A DNA stretch of 64,000 nt from Pseudomonas zanjanensis (GCF_014268745.2 NZ_JABWRB020000001.1:1302001-1366000); one strand, 5' to 3'; positions 18,746-28,491 are shown, counted from the stretch's first letter. Numbers and translations: made by a program. Notes: generated from the letters alone by a model not told the origin.

Positions 18746-19852
18746 TTATGGCGCGTGTTTGAGGTTGATCGCAGAAAAACGCTGGGCCCAATGATGGGCG
18801 TCACGAAACTGCTGAACAGCCGAACAATCGCTCTGAGTGGCGAGCGCTTCGACGGCGGTTTTGCGCAAATCGCTGCTTTCATCCACGATCCAGACGCCCG
18901 GTTCCTGGTCGCGCAGGGCCATTTCACCGAAGCGGGTGGAAATGACGGGCAGGCCGAGGGCGCGGTATTCGTAGTATTTGATCGGATCGACCGAGGCGGT
19001 CAGGCGATTGCGCTTGAACGGGATCAAACCCACCGAAAACCTTGCCATGGCCGCGATTGCACTGGCATGGGAGCATTCCGGAAGCAGTTCGATGTTGGCC
19101 GGCAATGCGCAAGGCGGGGGTGTGAAGACGGGGCCGATCAGCCGGATGAGATTTCCAGGATTGGCCCGTGCCAGCGCGATAACCAGGTCCCAGTCGAACC
19201 AACGACCCAGCGTGCCGACATAACCCAGCACCTGCTGCTTGGCACCCAGGTCCAGGCGCTCGACCGGCACCAGCCCATGCAGGTCACAGGCGTTGAGGGC
19301 CAGTGCTACCGGGGCGGTGATGCCCAGGAGTTTGTCGCGAAGCGGATTGGATGACGCCAGTACCGTGCCCACCCGTCGAATGAGCTGCGCCTGGCGACGT
19401 TCCATGGACCTGCGTGACAGGCCCCGGTAAAAGGCCGGGAAATCGTCCATGGCATCGTAGACGGCGGGGCATTGCGGGATCAGCGCCAGCAACTGCAAGG
19501 CCAGTTCGGAAGGTTTCCCCACGCAGATCATGCAGGGCCCTTGGGCAGCGAATGCCACGGCCTCGTTGAACAGGTTACGCCACAGTCGCTTGAGCAGCAT
19601 GGCTGAGCCTGGCAGGGGCTCGATGGGTAAGCTACGGGGTTTGCGGACCTGCAACCAGGGTGGAACGCTGGCGCTTTGCTGATCGGCCACGAACGGCTTG
19701 CCCCTGAAGTCATTCAGCGTGGGTAAGCGTGTCGGGTACGGATCGATCCAGAGCACCGGCGCCCCGGTTTGGCGGTGATACCAATCGACGAAGTGATGGG
19801 GGCGCTGGCTGAAGCTGGCCCATGGCAGCGGCGACAGGTAAATCATGCGCAT
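18746..19852 (-). CDS. GT1-like glycosyltransferase
   Basis: 368-residue cytosolic glycosyltransferase of the GT-B type. The N-terminal MIYLSPLPWASFSQRPHHFVD and the YDAMDDFPAFYRGL segment (about residue 139) are shared with the GT1-like halves of the two large enzymes in this locus (28568-31015 and 35544-37709), which have QRPQ and YDCMD at the equivalent places. The C-terminal KYYEYRALGLPVIST corresponds to the nucleotide-sugar-binding E-x7-E-type region. The start overlaps the wecB stop by ten bases, so it is the last gene of the leftward operon. Donor and acceptor are unknown. Confidence 0.87.
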   Translation of the reverse strand: MRMIYLSPLPWASFSQRPHHFVDWYHRQTGAPVLWIDPYPTRLPTLNDFRGKPFVADQQSASVPPWLQVRKPRSLPIEPLPGSAMLLKRLWRNLFNEAVAFAAQGPCMICVGKPSELALQLLALIPQCPAVYDAMDDFPAFYRGLSRRSMERRQAQLIRRVGTVLASSNPLRDKLLGITAPVALALNACDLHGLVPVERLDLGAKQQVLGYVGTLGRWFDWDLVIALARANPGNLIRLIGPVFTPPPCALPANIELLPECSHASAIAAMARFSVGLIPFKRNRLTASVDPIKYYEYRALGLPVISTRFGEMALRDQEPGVWIVDESSDLRKTAVEALATQSDCSAVQQFRDAHHWAQRFSAINLKHAP

Positions 19853-20952
19853 GGCTGGAAGTACTGCCTTAACACATCGACGATACGTGCTGCGGCCTTG
19901 CCGTCGCCATAGGGAGAAACCCCACGTGCCATGACCTGGTAAGCCTCGGGATCATCGAGCAGGCGCTGCGCCTGTTCGACGATGGTGTCCCGGTTGGCGC
20001 CCACCAGCTTGACCACGCCGAGGTTGACCGCCTCCGGGCGTTCGGTTTCCTCCCGCAGCACCAGCACGGGTTTGCCCAGGGCCGGGGCTTCTTCCTGCAC
20101 CCCCCCGGAATCACTGATGATCAGGTACGAGCGCTTCATTGCCGCGATAAACGGCGCGTAATCCAGGGGTGCGCAGAGGAGGATGTTCGGGGTCTGGCCG
20201 AGCAGTTGGTGCGCGACCTCCTTGACGTTCGGGTTGGGATGGACGGGATAGAGGACCTGGATGCCCGGGTTCCGTTCGGCCAGGTGCTTGAGGGCCTGGC
20301 AAATATTCTGGAACGGTTCACCGAAATTCTCCCGCCGATGGGAGGTGACCAGCACCAGGCGCTTGCTTGCGTCCAATGGGACAGCCAAGGCGCAGTCCTG
20401 TGCCGCGGTCATCAGCAGGGCATCGATCACGGTATTGCCGGTCAGGGTGATATCGCTGGCGCTGACGCCTTCGCGCAGCAGGTTGTCCACGGCGCCCTGG
20501 GTGGGCGCGAAATGCCAGCGAGTCAGCTTGCCGGCGATGACCCGATTGGCTTCCTCGGGGAACGGATTGCGGAGGTCCCCGGTACGCAGGCCCGCTTCGA
20601 CATGGCCGAAGGGAATCTGCCGGTAGAAACACGCCAAGGCGGCACTCATGACCGTGGTCGTGTCGCCTTGAGCCAGGACGACGTCGGGCTGCTCGGCTTG
20701 CAAGACGCTGTCGAGTTCGAGCAGCAGGCGAGAGGTCAGGGCCGCCAATGACTGGTTGGGACGCATGATGTCCAGGTCCAGGTCGGCCGTGATTGCGAAG
20801 CCGTCCAGGATCTGGTCCAACAGGCCTCGGTGCTGGGCGGTGGCGAGCACCCGGCAAGCGATATTCCTTTCGGCCTGGAGCGCCTTGATCACGGGCGCCA
20901 TCTTGATGGCTTCCGGACGCGTACCAACGATGCAAAGTACCTTGTGGGTCAT
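19843..20952 (-). CDS. wecB: UDP-N-acetylglucosamine 2-epimerase
   Basis: 369 residues from the ATG at 20952. N-terminal VLCIVGTRPEAIKMAPVI, the substrate-binding GDTTTVMSAALACFYRQIPFGHVEAGLRTGD region (about residues 93-123, only key parts quoted) and the SDSGGVQEEAPALGKPVLVLREETERPE motif region near residue 285 are all characteristic. The enzyme makes UDP-ManNAc from UDP-GlcNAc for surface polysaccharides. Its start overlaps the GMC oxidoreductase stop by four bases. No WecC dehydrogenase is next to it, so ManNAc itself or another derivative may be the end product. Confidence 0.93.
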   Translation of the reverse strand: MTHKVLCIVGTRPEAIKMAPVIKALQAERNIACRVLATAQHRGLLDQILDGFAITADLDLDIMRPNQSLAALTSRLLLELDSVLQAEQPDVVLAQGDTTTVMSAALACFYRQIPFGHVEAGLRTGDLRNPFPEEANRVIAGKLTRWHFAPTQGAVDNLLREGVSASDITLTGNTVIDALLMTAAQDCALAVPLDASKRLVLVTSHRRENFGEPFQNICQALKHLAERNPGIQVLYPVHPNPNVKEVAHQLLGQTPNILLCAPLDYAPFIAAMKRSYLIISDSGGVQEEAPALGKPVLVLREETERPEAVNLGVVKLVGANRDTIVEQAQRLLDDPEAYQVMARGVSPYGDGKAAARIVDVLRQYFQPCA

Positions 20953-22535
20953 GCCTTTTGATGTCCTATCGTGGTGGCAAGTGAGCGGGCTATCCGGTCC
21001 GCATTGGCCATGAGGGTCAGCGTGTGGGACTTTTCGGTGAGCCTGGGCAAGCAGGCACCGTCGACAACATGCACACCGGGCAAGCCGGCGACTTCGCCAA
21101 GGCGATCGGTCTGGCCGATCCGGGGCGTCGCGTGCATGGGCAGCGTGCCCGCATAGTGGATATCTGCCCCCGGCCTGCCGACGGTGAAGCTCATGGGCAT
21201 CAACAGCGCGCCCATTTTCCAATAGATCCGGCGCAGTTTTGTCTCGGCAGTCTTCATGAGGCCGGGGAGTTCGGGATGCACGTGGCCGTTGATGCTCAAC
21301 GAGCCATCGGGGCGCAATGCCGCCGTGTTGTGGGACAGGTGCCCGGGCAGGAAGAGGTTCCCGACGACGCAGGCACTGAGCAGGTTTTTCAGCAACTCGA
21401 TGCTGTGGCGTTTGCTCAGGGGGAGCCGGCTGACAAACTCGGTCATGGGCAAGCCTGTGGTGCTGAACGTCGAGCCGAAAGCCGTGGCACTGGACGATAG
21501 CTGAAGGGCGAACGATAGCTGGCCCAGGCCAAAGGCCGGCGCCCTCGGCGTTCCGAGCATTGTTGGCAGCCACAACAGGAAGGCCGCTGTCGGCGATGAC
21601 AGCAGCGGTATCGGGGCCGAATGATTCAGGCCCTTGAGGGCGAGCCGGGTCGAGGCCAGGGTGCCCGCCGCCAACAACAGGCGTGTACCGCAGAAGCGCC
21701 GGGAGGAGCGATGATCGGTGACCGCCCACGAACCGTCCTGTCTCTGCAGATCCTCCACGAGGAAATCCTGGACGTGCTGGAATCCCGGGTACTGCTTGAG
21801 TTTTTGCAGTTCTTGCGACGCGCTATACAAGGCCTGGTTGTGACAGCCCCACAAGCAGTTTCCCGACAGGTCGCAGGCCTTGCGCGCGTCCAGGGGCTGG
21901 CTCAAGACGGCGACCCTGGAGCGGCCAAGGCGAAACCCCTGCTCGGGAAACGCCGAACGCCGCCGGGCGTAGTGATCGAGCAGGCGCTGATGCAGCGCGT
22001 CCAGCGGCAGCGGTGGTTGCGACCATTCATCGAGGCCGAAATAGCTTGAAAGGTCATCGTCGATCCGGCCACTGATGCCGATCCGGCGGGCGACGGTTTC
22101 GTAGGACGCTTGCATCTCGGCATGATCGATGGGCAGCCCGGCTAAGTCGCTGGCACCCAGCGTTGCCACGCCGCAGCCCCAGGCATTGGACAAGCCTCCG
22201 GTGGCCAGGGAGCCGACGCCGATAAAGTTGTCGGTCGCGATGCGATTGCCGGCGCTGAATCCTTCGAAGACATGGGCGTGGGTCGGTGTCTTCAGCTTGG
22301 GCGATACCGCGTCCAGTTGGTTCAAGGCGTGGAAGTTATCGCCGATCATCCATTTCCACTGATGCGCGTCGTTGGCCCTGGCGCTGAGGAACGGGCGGGT
22401 TGGCAGCACCGATGAACCGATGCTGGCCTGGGCATCGACCATGAGGACTTTCAGGCCCGCCTTGACCAACGGATAGGCAACCGACGTCCCGGCCGGGCCA
22501 CTGCCGACAATGATCACATCGAATTCAGGCTTCAC
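20949..22535 (-). CDS. GMC-type FAD-dependent oxidoreductase
   Basis: About 528 residues if translation starts at GTG 22535, which has GAAG six bases upstream; TTG 22571 is the longest option. The N-terminal FDVIIVGSGPAGTSVAYPLV is an FAD-binding Rossmann motif. A Cys-rich CDLSGNCLWGCHNQA segment (about residues 205-219) and the C-terminal VVDGACLPRLTEKSHTLTLMANADRIAR region match GMC alcohol/sugar oxidoreductases. No Tat or Sec signal is seen, so it is cytosolic. It overlaps the end of the SDR gene upstream and the start of wecB. A GMC enzyme in a glycan operon suggests oxidation of a sugar or lipid-linked alcohol; the substrate is unknown. Confidence 0.82.
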   Translation of the reverse strand: MKPEFDVIIVGSGPAGTSVAYPLVKAGLKVLMVDAQASIGSSVLPTRPFLSARANDAHQWKWMIGDNFHALNQLDAVSPKLKTPTHAHVFEGFSAGNRIATDNFIGVGSLATGGLSNAWGCGVATLGASDLAGLPIDHAEMQASYETVARRIGISGRIDDDLSSYFGLDEWSQPPLPLDALHQRLLDHYARRRSAFPEQGFRLGRSRVAVLSQPLDARKACDLSGNCLWGCHNQALYSASQELQKLKQYPGFQHVQDFLVEDLQRQDGSWAVTDHRSSRRFCGTRLLLAAGTLASTRLALKGLNHSAPIPLLSSPTAAFLLWLPTMLGTPRAPAFGLGQLSFALQLSSSATAFGSTFSTTGLPMTEFVSRLPLSKRHSIELLKNLLSACVVGNLFLPGHLSHNTAALRPDGSLSINGHVHPELPGLMKTAETKLRRIYWKMGALLMPMSFTVGRPGADIHYAGTLPMHATPRIGQTDRLGEVAGLPGVHVVDGACLPRLTEKSHTLTLMANADRIARSLATTIGHQKA

Positions 22536-23814
22536 GCTGGGCTTCACTTTCACGCAGCAGTTGACGGGCAAAGGGCCGGCCTAACAACGCCGCTAGTTTC
22601 CACGTCAACGCTTTGATCGCGGTGAGTCCCAGTGCTACCAGCGTGGCAACAGGGCTGCGCGATTGTTGGACACCGAGAAACACCTGCGCCCCCTGGGGGC
22701 TGGCTTCGGCGATAGCGAGTGCAACCTGCAGGCGCCAGGCCAGCGCCTGGCCGTCGGGCTTGCCCAGGACGCCGGGGGTGTCCAGCAGCGCCAGGAGTAT
22801 CGGCCAGCTCATCAGCAAGCGTGAGCTAATGACGGGGCGGGTTTTCCCCCCACGCTCCAGTGCCCTGACATAGCGACTGACCAGGCTTCTTTGCGGCGGG
22901 CGTTTGAGCAGATAGTTCAAGAGAACCGTGGCTTCCTGGAGAAGCCCCCGACGTTGCCCACGGCCGGAGCGATGCATGCCGTGGGCGAGCGGGCGTAGTT
23001 GAACGCCGAGTTTTTGCAGGGAACGCTCACTGTCCATGGGCGGCAGGTGGACGAGGGAAAAAATCCGCTCCAGGCCCAGCTTCGCGCCCAAGGAGTGTCC
23101 CAGCAACCGACGCAACAGCCTGAGCAATGCCACCGGCAGGGGAATTGGCAGGCGAACGGCACGGACCCGGTGCGCTGCAATCGCCCCCAGGAAGCGGTCG
23201 AAGGCAATCGGCTGCACGGCGCCCAGGTTGAGGATTTCGGCACGAATGTCGTCCCGCTCGACGACGGCCAATATCGAGGCCGCGAGGTCATCGACATGGA
23301 TGGGTTGTACGCATGGCGCTGGCCAGAGAATCGGAATGAACGGACTTCGGCGAACCAGCCCCGACAACAGGCCAAAGAGCCCGCGTTCGGGACCACCGTA
23401 GACTTGCCCGGGGCGGATCACGGTGCCCCCGGCGGCCAGCACATGCTGTTCGATGCGCCACTTGGTCCGGCCATAAACGCTCGGGGCCGTGGGCTCGGCG
23501 GTTTGGCTGGAGATGAAGATGAACCTGGCCGAGCCTTGTTGGGCGCATCGGATCAGCGCCAGGGCCGCGTTGACTTCATCGTCCGCGTCGTTGTCGGCAC
23601 CGGTCGAGGTGTCGGCCGCCAAATGGATCAGCGCCTGAGTGCCGGCCGGGCATTCCGGCGCCGGACCCCGCAGGTCATAGGGAAGCCAGGCATAGGGGGC
23701 AGGGCCCGGGTGGCGGGTGGCGCAAATGACCTCGTATCCCCTTGCCGTCGCGAGGGCGGACAAACGTTGCCCGATGTAGCCTGTCGCGCCGGTTATCAAT
23801 AGCTTCATGGTCAT
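22525..23814 (-). CDS. NAD-dependent epimerase/dehydratase with extra C-terminal domain
   Basis: 429 residues. The first 270 or so form an extended SDR: MKLLITGATGYIGQRLSAL at the start, LIHLAADTSTG, SSQTAEPTAPSVYGRTKWRIEQ giving the Tyr-x3-Lys catalytic pair near residue 118, and VQPIHVDDLA. The remaining 150 residues (from about PLAHGMHRSGRGQRRG) are helical, basic and not part of an SDR. This tail runs to the overlap with the GMC oxidoreductase gene. Start ATGACCATG overlaps the GtrA stop by four bases. Likely modifies a nucleotide sugar or lipid-linked sugar. Confidence 0.85.
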   Translation of the reverse strand: MTMKLLITGATGYIGQRLSALATARGYEVICATRHPGPAPYAWLPYDLRGPAPECPAGTQALIHLAADTSTGADNDADDEVNAALALIRCAQQGSARFIFISSQTAEPTAPSVYGRTKWRIEQHVLAAGGTVIRPGQVYGGPERGLFGLLSGLVRRSPFIPILWPAPCVQPIHVDDLAASILAVVERDDIRAEILNLGAVQPIAFDRFLGAIAAHRVRAVRLPIPLPVALLRLLRRLLGHSLGAKLGLERIFSLVHLPPMDSERSLQKLGVQLRPLAHGMHRSGRGQRRGLLQEATVLLNYLLKRPPQRSLVSRYVRALERGGKTRPVISSRLLMSWPILLALLDTPGVLGKPDGQALAWRLQVALAIAEASPQGAQVFLGVQQSRSPVATLVALGLTAIKALTWKLAALLGRPFARQLLRESEAQREA

Positions 23815-24218
23815 GCGCCTTCGGCGCGGTCAGTGGGGACCGGCGGGGGTGTAGTGGAATGAAACACGAACAGTTTGCTGATCCAGTAGGTCAGGGCCAC
23901 GCAGATCACGTCGCAGACAAATTTCACCGGGGCAGGGCTGTCGACGACATACAGCCCCACGCTGAACAGCGCTGAAGCGACCGGGATATTGATGGCGAGC
24001 AACGAGAAATAACGCAGTGCTTGGGCCTTGCTGCTGCCGTGGGTCGACTGGAACGTGAAGTGTCGATGCAAAAAGAACGCGAACACTCCGGCCACGCCTT
24101 TGCCGGCAATGTTGGCCAGGACGGGGTGACCGTCGACCAGTGCGATCAACAGCAAAAAGGCGCCCATGTCCAATGCATAGGCCATGACCTGGATGGCGCC
24201 ATAGCGGATAAAGGTCAA
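23811..24218 (-). CDS. GtrA-family membrane flippase
   Basis: 135 residues with four hydrophobic segments (about 10-30, 35-52, 68-88, 98-118). FIRYGAIQVMAYALDMGAFL at the start and WISKLFVF near the end are GtrA-family hallmarks. Start is TTG 24218 inside the end of the methyltransferase gene, with GGAGG six bases upstream, so the unusual start is credible. GtrA proteins are thought to flip undecaprenyl-phosphate-linked sugars so that a periplasmic enzyme can use them. The GtrB-like GT2 at 24994-26016 is its natural partner. Confidence 0.88.
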   Translation of the reverse strand: MTFIRYGAIQVMAYALDMGAFLLLIALVDGHPVLANIAGKGVAGVFAFFLHRHFTFQSTHGSSKAQALRYFSLLAINIPVASALFSVGLYVVDSPAPVKFVCDVICVALTYWISKLFVFHSTTPPPVPTDRAEGA

Positions 24219-24961
24219 GACGTCCTCCGGATCACCACGATGTGATGCAGCGCCAACAGTCGCCTCAACGGATGCAGCAGTTTCTCCACGACCTTGAGCA
24301 CGGGGATCAGCGCGTCAGGCAACAACTGGCGAAAGTTCAGGCCGCCGGAAACCAGGTAGCGCAGATAATTGCCGCAGATTTCCTGGTGGACGATTTCCAG
24401 GCTTGGATGCTTGCGCTCGAACGCCTGTCTGTCGCGCACGAAGACGATGTAGCTGAGGGCCTGGTTGGCGCCGTTCATGGGGCCGGTCGAGGGTGTCTCC
24501 CAAGACGGGAAGTGCATGTCGAAGCCTTCGGACTTGAACAGGCGTTTATAGAGAAAAGCGGCAAAGGGACCGTGAAAGGGCTCGATCAAAATGGCGCCGC
24601 CGCCGACCTTGAGCGTTCTTTCCAGCTCCGTGAAAAATTGCTCGGGATGAGGAAAGTGATGAAAACAGTTCTGGCCATAAAAGGCCCTGACCGAATGATC
24701 GTCCAGGCTCATTGCTTCGGCATTGAGCGCCATGTCCAGTTGCTCGGTGGCGACAATGTCCGTGGCCAATACTTCTGGGTACGAATCGCGCATGGGCGCG
24801 ATGCCCGCTCCCAACTCCACCTCAAGGCCTTCGACCTTGAAGTAGCGGTCTGCCAGGCGATGAAACCCGTGGTGAAATTCCACGAAGACTTCCCGCAGCA
24901 TTCGCTTGCGTTCAAGCACTTTGCCGTGAAGTGCGAGGCGTTCAAGGCCGTCGACATCCAA
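24215..24961 (-). CDS. SAM-dependent methyltransferase (class I)
   Basis: About 248 residues from TTG 24961. VEGLEVELGAGIAPMRDSYPEVLATDI gives the SAM-binding Gly-rich loop (ELGAGIAP) and the acidic residue after strand 2; VRAFYGQNCFHHFPHPEQFFTEL and LKVGGGAILIEPFHGP complete the methyltransferase core. The frame is open about 60 bases further upstream (encoding a plausible helix KLIKALRDFLSDPSLKALD) but has no ATG, GTG or TTG, so the true start may be a rare codon within the end of the GT2 gene. Likely methylates a sugar or lipid carrier-linked intermediate. Confidence 0.82.
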   Translation of the reverse strand: MDVDGLERLALHGKVLERKRMLREVFVEFHHGFHRLADRYFKVEGLEVELGAGIAPMRDSYPEVLATDIVATEQLDMALNAEAMSLDDHSVRAFYGQNCFHHFPHPEQFFTELERTLKVGGGAILIEPFHGPFAAFLYKRLFKSEGFDMHFPSWETPSTGPMNGANQALSYIVFVRDRQAFERKHPSLEIVHQEICGNYLRYLVSGGLNFRQLLPDALIPVLKVVEKLLHPLRRLLALHHIVVIRRTS

Positions 24962-24993
24962 TGCCTTGAGCGACGGGTCCGATAAAAAATCCC

Positions 24994-26016
24994 TTAGCGC
25001 TTTGATGAGTTTTCTTCCCGCAATGACGTTGCCTTACCGCGCCTGGATTGCCGTGGCCGGCTGGGTACCGAGGCGATGTCGTAACCGAGGAACGCCATGA
25101 TCAACTGCAACCCCATGAGCATGGGCAGGGCGCTGAGCATCACGGTACCGGCGGGCGTCGCGACGCTATTCTGCGCCGATTCATACCAGTGATAACTGCC
25201 GAAGAAGATGCCGAACAACAACATGAGGATGCCGATCGGCAGCTCGATCGACGCCAGGGACATGTCGCGCAAATAGTAGTTGTAGAGCACGCGCTTGGTG
25301 AAATTGCGCAGGTGCTTGAAAAGGAATTCGCCCACGATCTTCGAAATCTTGAGGTGGCTGACTTCGTCGCCGTAGCGGGCCTCCATGGGAATGTCCACCA
25401 CGACGGCGCGCACCGTGTTCAGGCGGAACAGAATATCGGTCTCGAAAAAATAGCGCTGGCTGACCTTGTCCAGAGGTAACAGCCGGGCGACGTCACGGTG
25501 GATCGCCGTGTAGCCATTGGTGGGGTCGAACAGATCCCAGTAACCCGTCGACAGTTTGGCCATCAGCGATAACACGGCGTTGCCGAACAGGCGCAGCCGC
25601 GGCATCGATTGCACTTCTTCCAGGTTGAAAAATCGATTGCCCTTGGTGTAGTCGGCTTCACCCGCCAGGATCGGCTCGATGAACAGCGGGATCAGCGTCG
25701 GGTCCATCTGACCATCCCCGTCGACTTTGACGATGATACTGGCACCGTCGGCGAGGGCTGCCCGATAGCCGGTCATGACCGCACCACCGACGCCTTTGTT
25801 GACGTCATGGGGCAGCACGTTGACCCGGGAGTCGTTACAGGAGGCCTGGACATGCCCGCCTGATCCGTCCGGGCAGGCATCGTCGATGACATAGATGCGC
25901 CAGACCTCCGGCCCTATGGCGTCGATGACGCCGACAATGTGCGCGGTGACCCGATAGCTGGGGATGACGACGGCGACTCGCTGTTCATCCGTGAAAAGCT
26001 CGGTTTTTGAGTTCAT
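24994..26016 (-). CDS. GtrB/DPM1-like GT2 polyprenyl-phosphate glycosyltransferase
   Basis: 340 residues. Cytosolic GT-A domain with VAVVIPSYRVTAHIVGVID, the YVIDDACPDGSG donor loop, the DGDGQMDP metal-binding motif (about residue 98) and NRFFNLEEVQSMPRLRLFGN typical of dolichyl/undecaprenyl-phosphate mannosyl- or glucosyltransferases. Two C-terminal membrane segments (about 262-283 and 294-316) match GtrB. It would load a sugar on undecaprenyl phosphate for GtrA to flip. It is 12 bases from the GT-C-like gene upstream. Confidence 0.9.
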   Translation of the reverse strand: MNSKTELFTDEQRVAVVIPSYRVTAHIVGVIDAIGPEVWRIYVIDDACPDGSGGHVQASCNDSRVNVLPHDVNKGVGGAVMTGYRAALADGASIIVKVDGDGQMDPTLIPLFIEPILAGEADYTKGNRFFNLEEVQSMPRLRLFGNAVLSLMAKLSTGYWDLFDPTNGYTAIHRDVARLLPLDKVSQRYFFETDILFRLNTVRAVVVDIPMEARYGDEVSHLKISKIVGEFLFKHLRNFTKRVLYNYYLRDMSLASIELPIGILMLLFGIFFGSYHWYESAQNSVATPAGTVMLSALPMLMGLQLIMAFLGYDIASVPSRPRQSRRGKATSLREENSSKR

Positions 26017-26028
26017 CGATATCGCCCA

Positions 26029-28437
26029 CTATTGCCTGAATGAAAGTGACCTGAATGCCACGGGAGTGTCGGTATGCCCGGACGCATAGATGATCGCGGA
26101 CGTGGCATTTGCAGGGGCAACGACGCTCATTTCATGGGTCTCCCATTGCGTGGTGCAGTCAAATGTCTCGATGCTGGCGGTGATGAAATCGCCTTGGTCG
26201 TCCATCCAATTGGCCTGGATTCTGCCGGTGGTGGCCGTTGTTGCGCAGCGTGCGGACACGCTGTTGATGTACGTCAGTCCCGGTGTCACTTCGACCCGCT
26301 GCGTGGCCGGTGTGTTGACGTTGACGGTCAGGATCTTGCGCGCCGCGTCATACGCCGAGGGTGACGTCAGGCTCCAGCCTTCGAGGCTGGACAGCTCCGG
26401 GTTGAGCAGGTGTTCATCGTGCGTGACGTTGAGCTTGCGCAGGTCCAGGTCACCCAATCTGGCAGACGACGTGGACACAGCGAGCAGCCGATCGAGAGGC
26501 GCCTGGGGAAGGGATTTGAGGTCGATCAGCAGCCAGTTCACCTGACGCTGGCGCAAGCGCTGGGTGAGCGCCGAGGGTGAGGCCGCCGCATCGAATTCGT
26601 TTTTCCACTTCAGGTTGTACCAGGATGCGTAAAGGGCATCGCCGTGCAAACCGGCCATCAGCGGCGACGCAAAGACCGCCACGGGCTGACCACCGCTGTT
26701 CAAGGCGTTGACGGTGTCGACCATTTTCCGGATAGGCAGGCGTTCCAACAGATAGGCCTCCCGACCTGCCTGGCTCAACAGTGCCGAGGGGTTGATGTCG
26801 CCGTAATAAGTCGCGGCCTGAATGAAACGGGTATTGGCCAGGACCAGCAGGGCACCGGCGACGATGGCGAGGCTGCGGGGGAAAATCCTGGCGTCGGAGA
26901 AGGGCAGGGCCAGGATCACCGAAAACAGCGCGAAGGACGGGAACACATAACGCAGGTAGGCCGTTGAGTGGAACGTCATGAACATCGCGCCGGCGCCAAC
27001 CAGGAGAATGCACAGGGCTTTTCTGTTGCCGCTCAACAGCACGGCGACGGCGGCCGTGGGCAGCAACAGCCACTGGAAGCCGGCCGCACCGACGCGCCCC
27101 TCGATGAACTGAGGCGACTTGAAGACCATTCGATAGAGGGTATCCCAGGTCATCCCGGTACCGAACGTGGCCGGCGGTTCGAAATTGATGTCGGGCCAGA
27201 GCGGCGAATGGAAGATGGCGTTGAAAAACGGGAACACTGGGTTGCCGGTCAAGAACCCGGCGCAGAGGTAGGGAGTGGCGCCGGCCAGTATCAGGCCGGC
27301 ACTGCCCAGCAGGAGCGTCTTGACGATGCCTGGCACAACCCAGGCCTTGAAGTGCACCAGCAGGACCACCAGCAGTACCGGCAGGACGCTGAGGGTCACG
27401 GCCTTGGTCGCCAGGGCGAAGCCCAGCAGGACGCCGGCCAGGAGCAGTTGCGACAGGCGCTCCCTGGGATCCGGCGTGAAGCTTGCTACCTTCAGGATCG
27501 CCAGGGTGCCGGCGAGCATGAAGGCGGTCCACGCCGACTCGATATGCAGGCTGCTGCTTTCGGCGAAGGCGAGGGGCGTTGACAAAAAGATCAGGCTTGC
27601 CCAGCGGGCACTGGTGTCAGAGCCTCCGGCCCAGAGGGTCATGTTGCGGATCTGCCACGCCAGCAGCAAGGTGAATGCGCTGTTGCTCAGGCGCGCTGCC
27701 GTTTCGCCGGCCAGCATATAGACGATGCTGTAGATCCAGTCGGCCAGCATGGGCATGACGGCCCACACATAGGTGCTGGCATCGAATGACCATTGATGTC
27801 GCTGGGCCAGGTGTGAAGGAACGAACAGGTGCATGGCCAACGCGTCATGCCCGACCTCCGGCATGAAGGCGACCAGCACGTAAAGGCAGGCAAAGCCGCC
27901 GATCAGGACGTCAAGCCCGGTCTGGAGGTGGGTGTGTGCTGAGCGGGTGGCCTGGATGTGCCGCGGCAGTTCACGCCATAACCCGGTGACGTGTTTGTAC
28001 CCCAGTAGCAGCGGCAGCGACAGCATCGCGCCATATAGCCAGGGGTAGTTGATCGGCCAATACGCGGCCAGGCCCGTTAGCGTACCGAACGTACCGGCAC
28101 CTACCAGCAGATGGACACTCCAGTCGGCAGAGGCTGCTTGCCCGAGCATCCACCTGCCGAGCACCGTGGCAGACAGCGCGAAGACTACGACCACTATCAC
28201 CGGCCAAGCTTGCGCGCAGGCAACGGCCAGGCACGCCAGTAAACCCAGGCAAAGCATGAACGGTGGCTTGCGAGTGAAGACGGTGAGGACGGCGAGGACT
28301 GCCACTGACAGCAATATCGTCCGGCTACTGCTGTTCATGGACGCCAGTTCAAGCGTCGAAAAACCGTACACACCGACCACCGCACTTGCCAGTAAAACCA
28401 ACAGCACCACTGCGTATTTCAGGCTGAATCTGGGCAA
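26029..28437 (-). CDS. GT-C-like polytopic membrane glycosyltransferase with C-terminal beta domain
   Basis: About 802 residues from TTG 28437; the reading upstream to 28521 runs into a REP element and is excluded. Residues 1 to about 560 contain ten or more hydrophobic segments separated by periplasmic loops, the layout of ArnT/PMT-type transferases that use lipid-linked sugars; LMPEVGHDALAMHLFVP near residue 170 is a candidate catalytic acidic loop. The last 240 residues are soluble and end in a beta-rich, carbohydrate-binding-like segment (GWSLTSPSAYD, then TQRVEVTPGLTY). It is a plausible GtrC-like partner of the GtrA/GtrB pair. Start uncertain. Confidence 0.78.
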   Translation of the reverse strand: MPRFSLKYAVVLLVLLASAVVGVYGFSTLELASMNSSSRTILLSVAVLAVLTVFTRKPPFMLCLGLLACLAVACAQAWPVIVVVVFALSATVLGRWMLGQAASADWSVHLLVGAGTFGTLTGLAAYWPINYPWLYGAMLSLPLLLGYKHVTGLWRELPRHIQATRSAHTHLQTGLDVLIGGFACLYVLVAFMPEVGHDALAMHLFVPSHLAQRHQWSFDASTYVWAVMPMLADWIYSIVYMLAGETAARLSNSAFTLLLAWQIRNMTLWAGGSDTSARWASLIFLSTPLAFAESSSLHIESAWTAFMLAGTLAILKVASFTPDPRERLSQLLLAGVLLGFALATKAVTLSVLPVLLVVLLVHFKAWVVPGIVKTLLLGSAGLILAGATPYLCAGFLTGNPVFPFFNAIFHSPLWPDINFEPPATFGTGMTWDTLYRMVFKSPQFIEGRVGAAGFQWLLLPTAAVAVLLSGNRKALCILLVGAGAMFMTFHSTAYLRYVFPSFALFSVILALPFSDARIFPRSLAIVAGALLVLANTRFIQAATYYGDINPSALLSQAGREAYLLERLPIRKMVDTVNALNSGGQPVAVFASPLMAGLHGDALYASWYNLKWKNEFDAAASPSALTQRLRQRQVNWLLIDLKSLPQAPLDRLLAVSTSSARLGDLDLRKLNVTHDEHLLNPELSSLEGWSLTSPSAYDAARKILTVNVNTPATQRVEVTPGLTYINSVSARCATTATTGRIQANWMDDQGDFITASIETFDCTTQWETHEMSVVAPANATSAIIYASGHTDTPVAFRSLSFRQ

Positions 28438-28491
28438 AATATCGTCTCGGTTAAAGGGACAACGCTGTCCAATAAGGCAAACCAAAGATTC

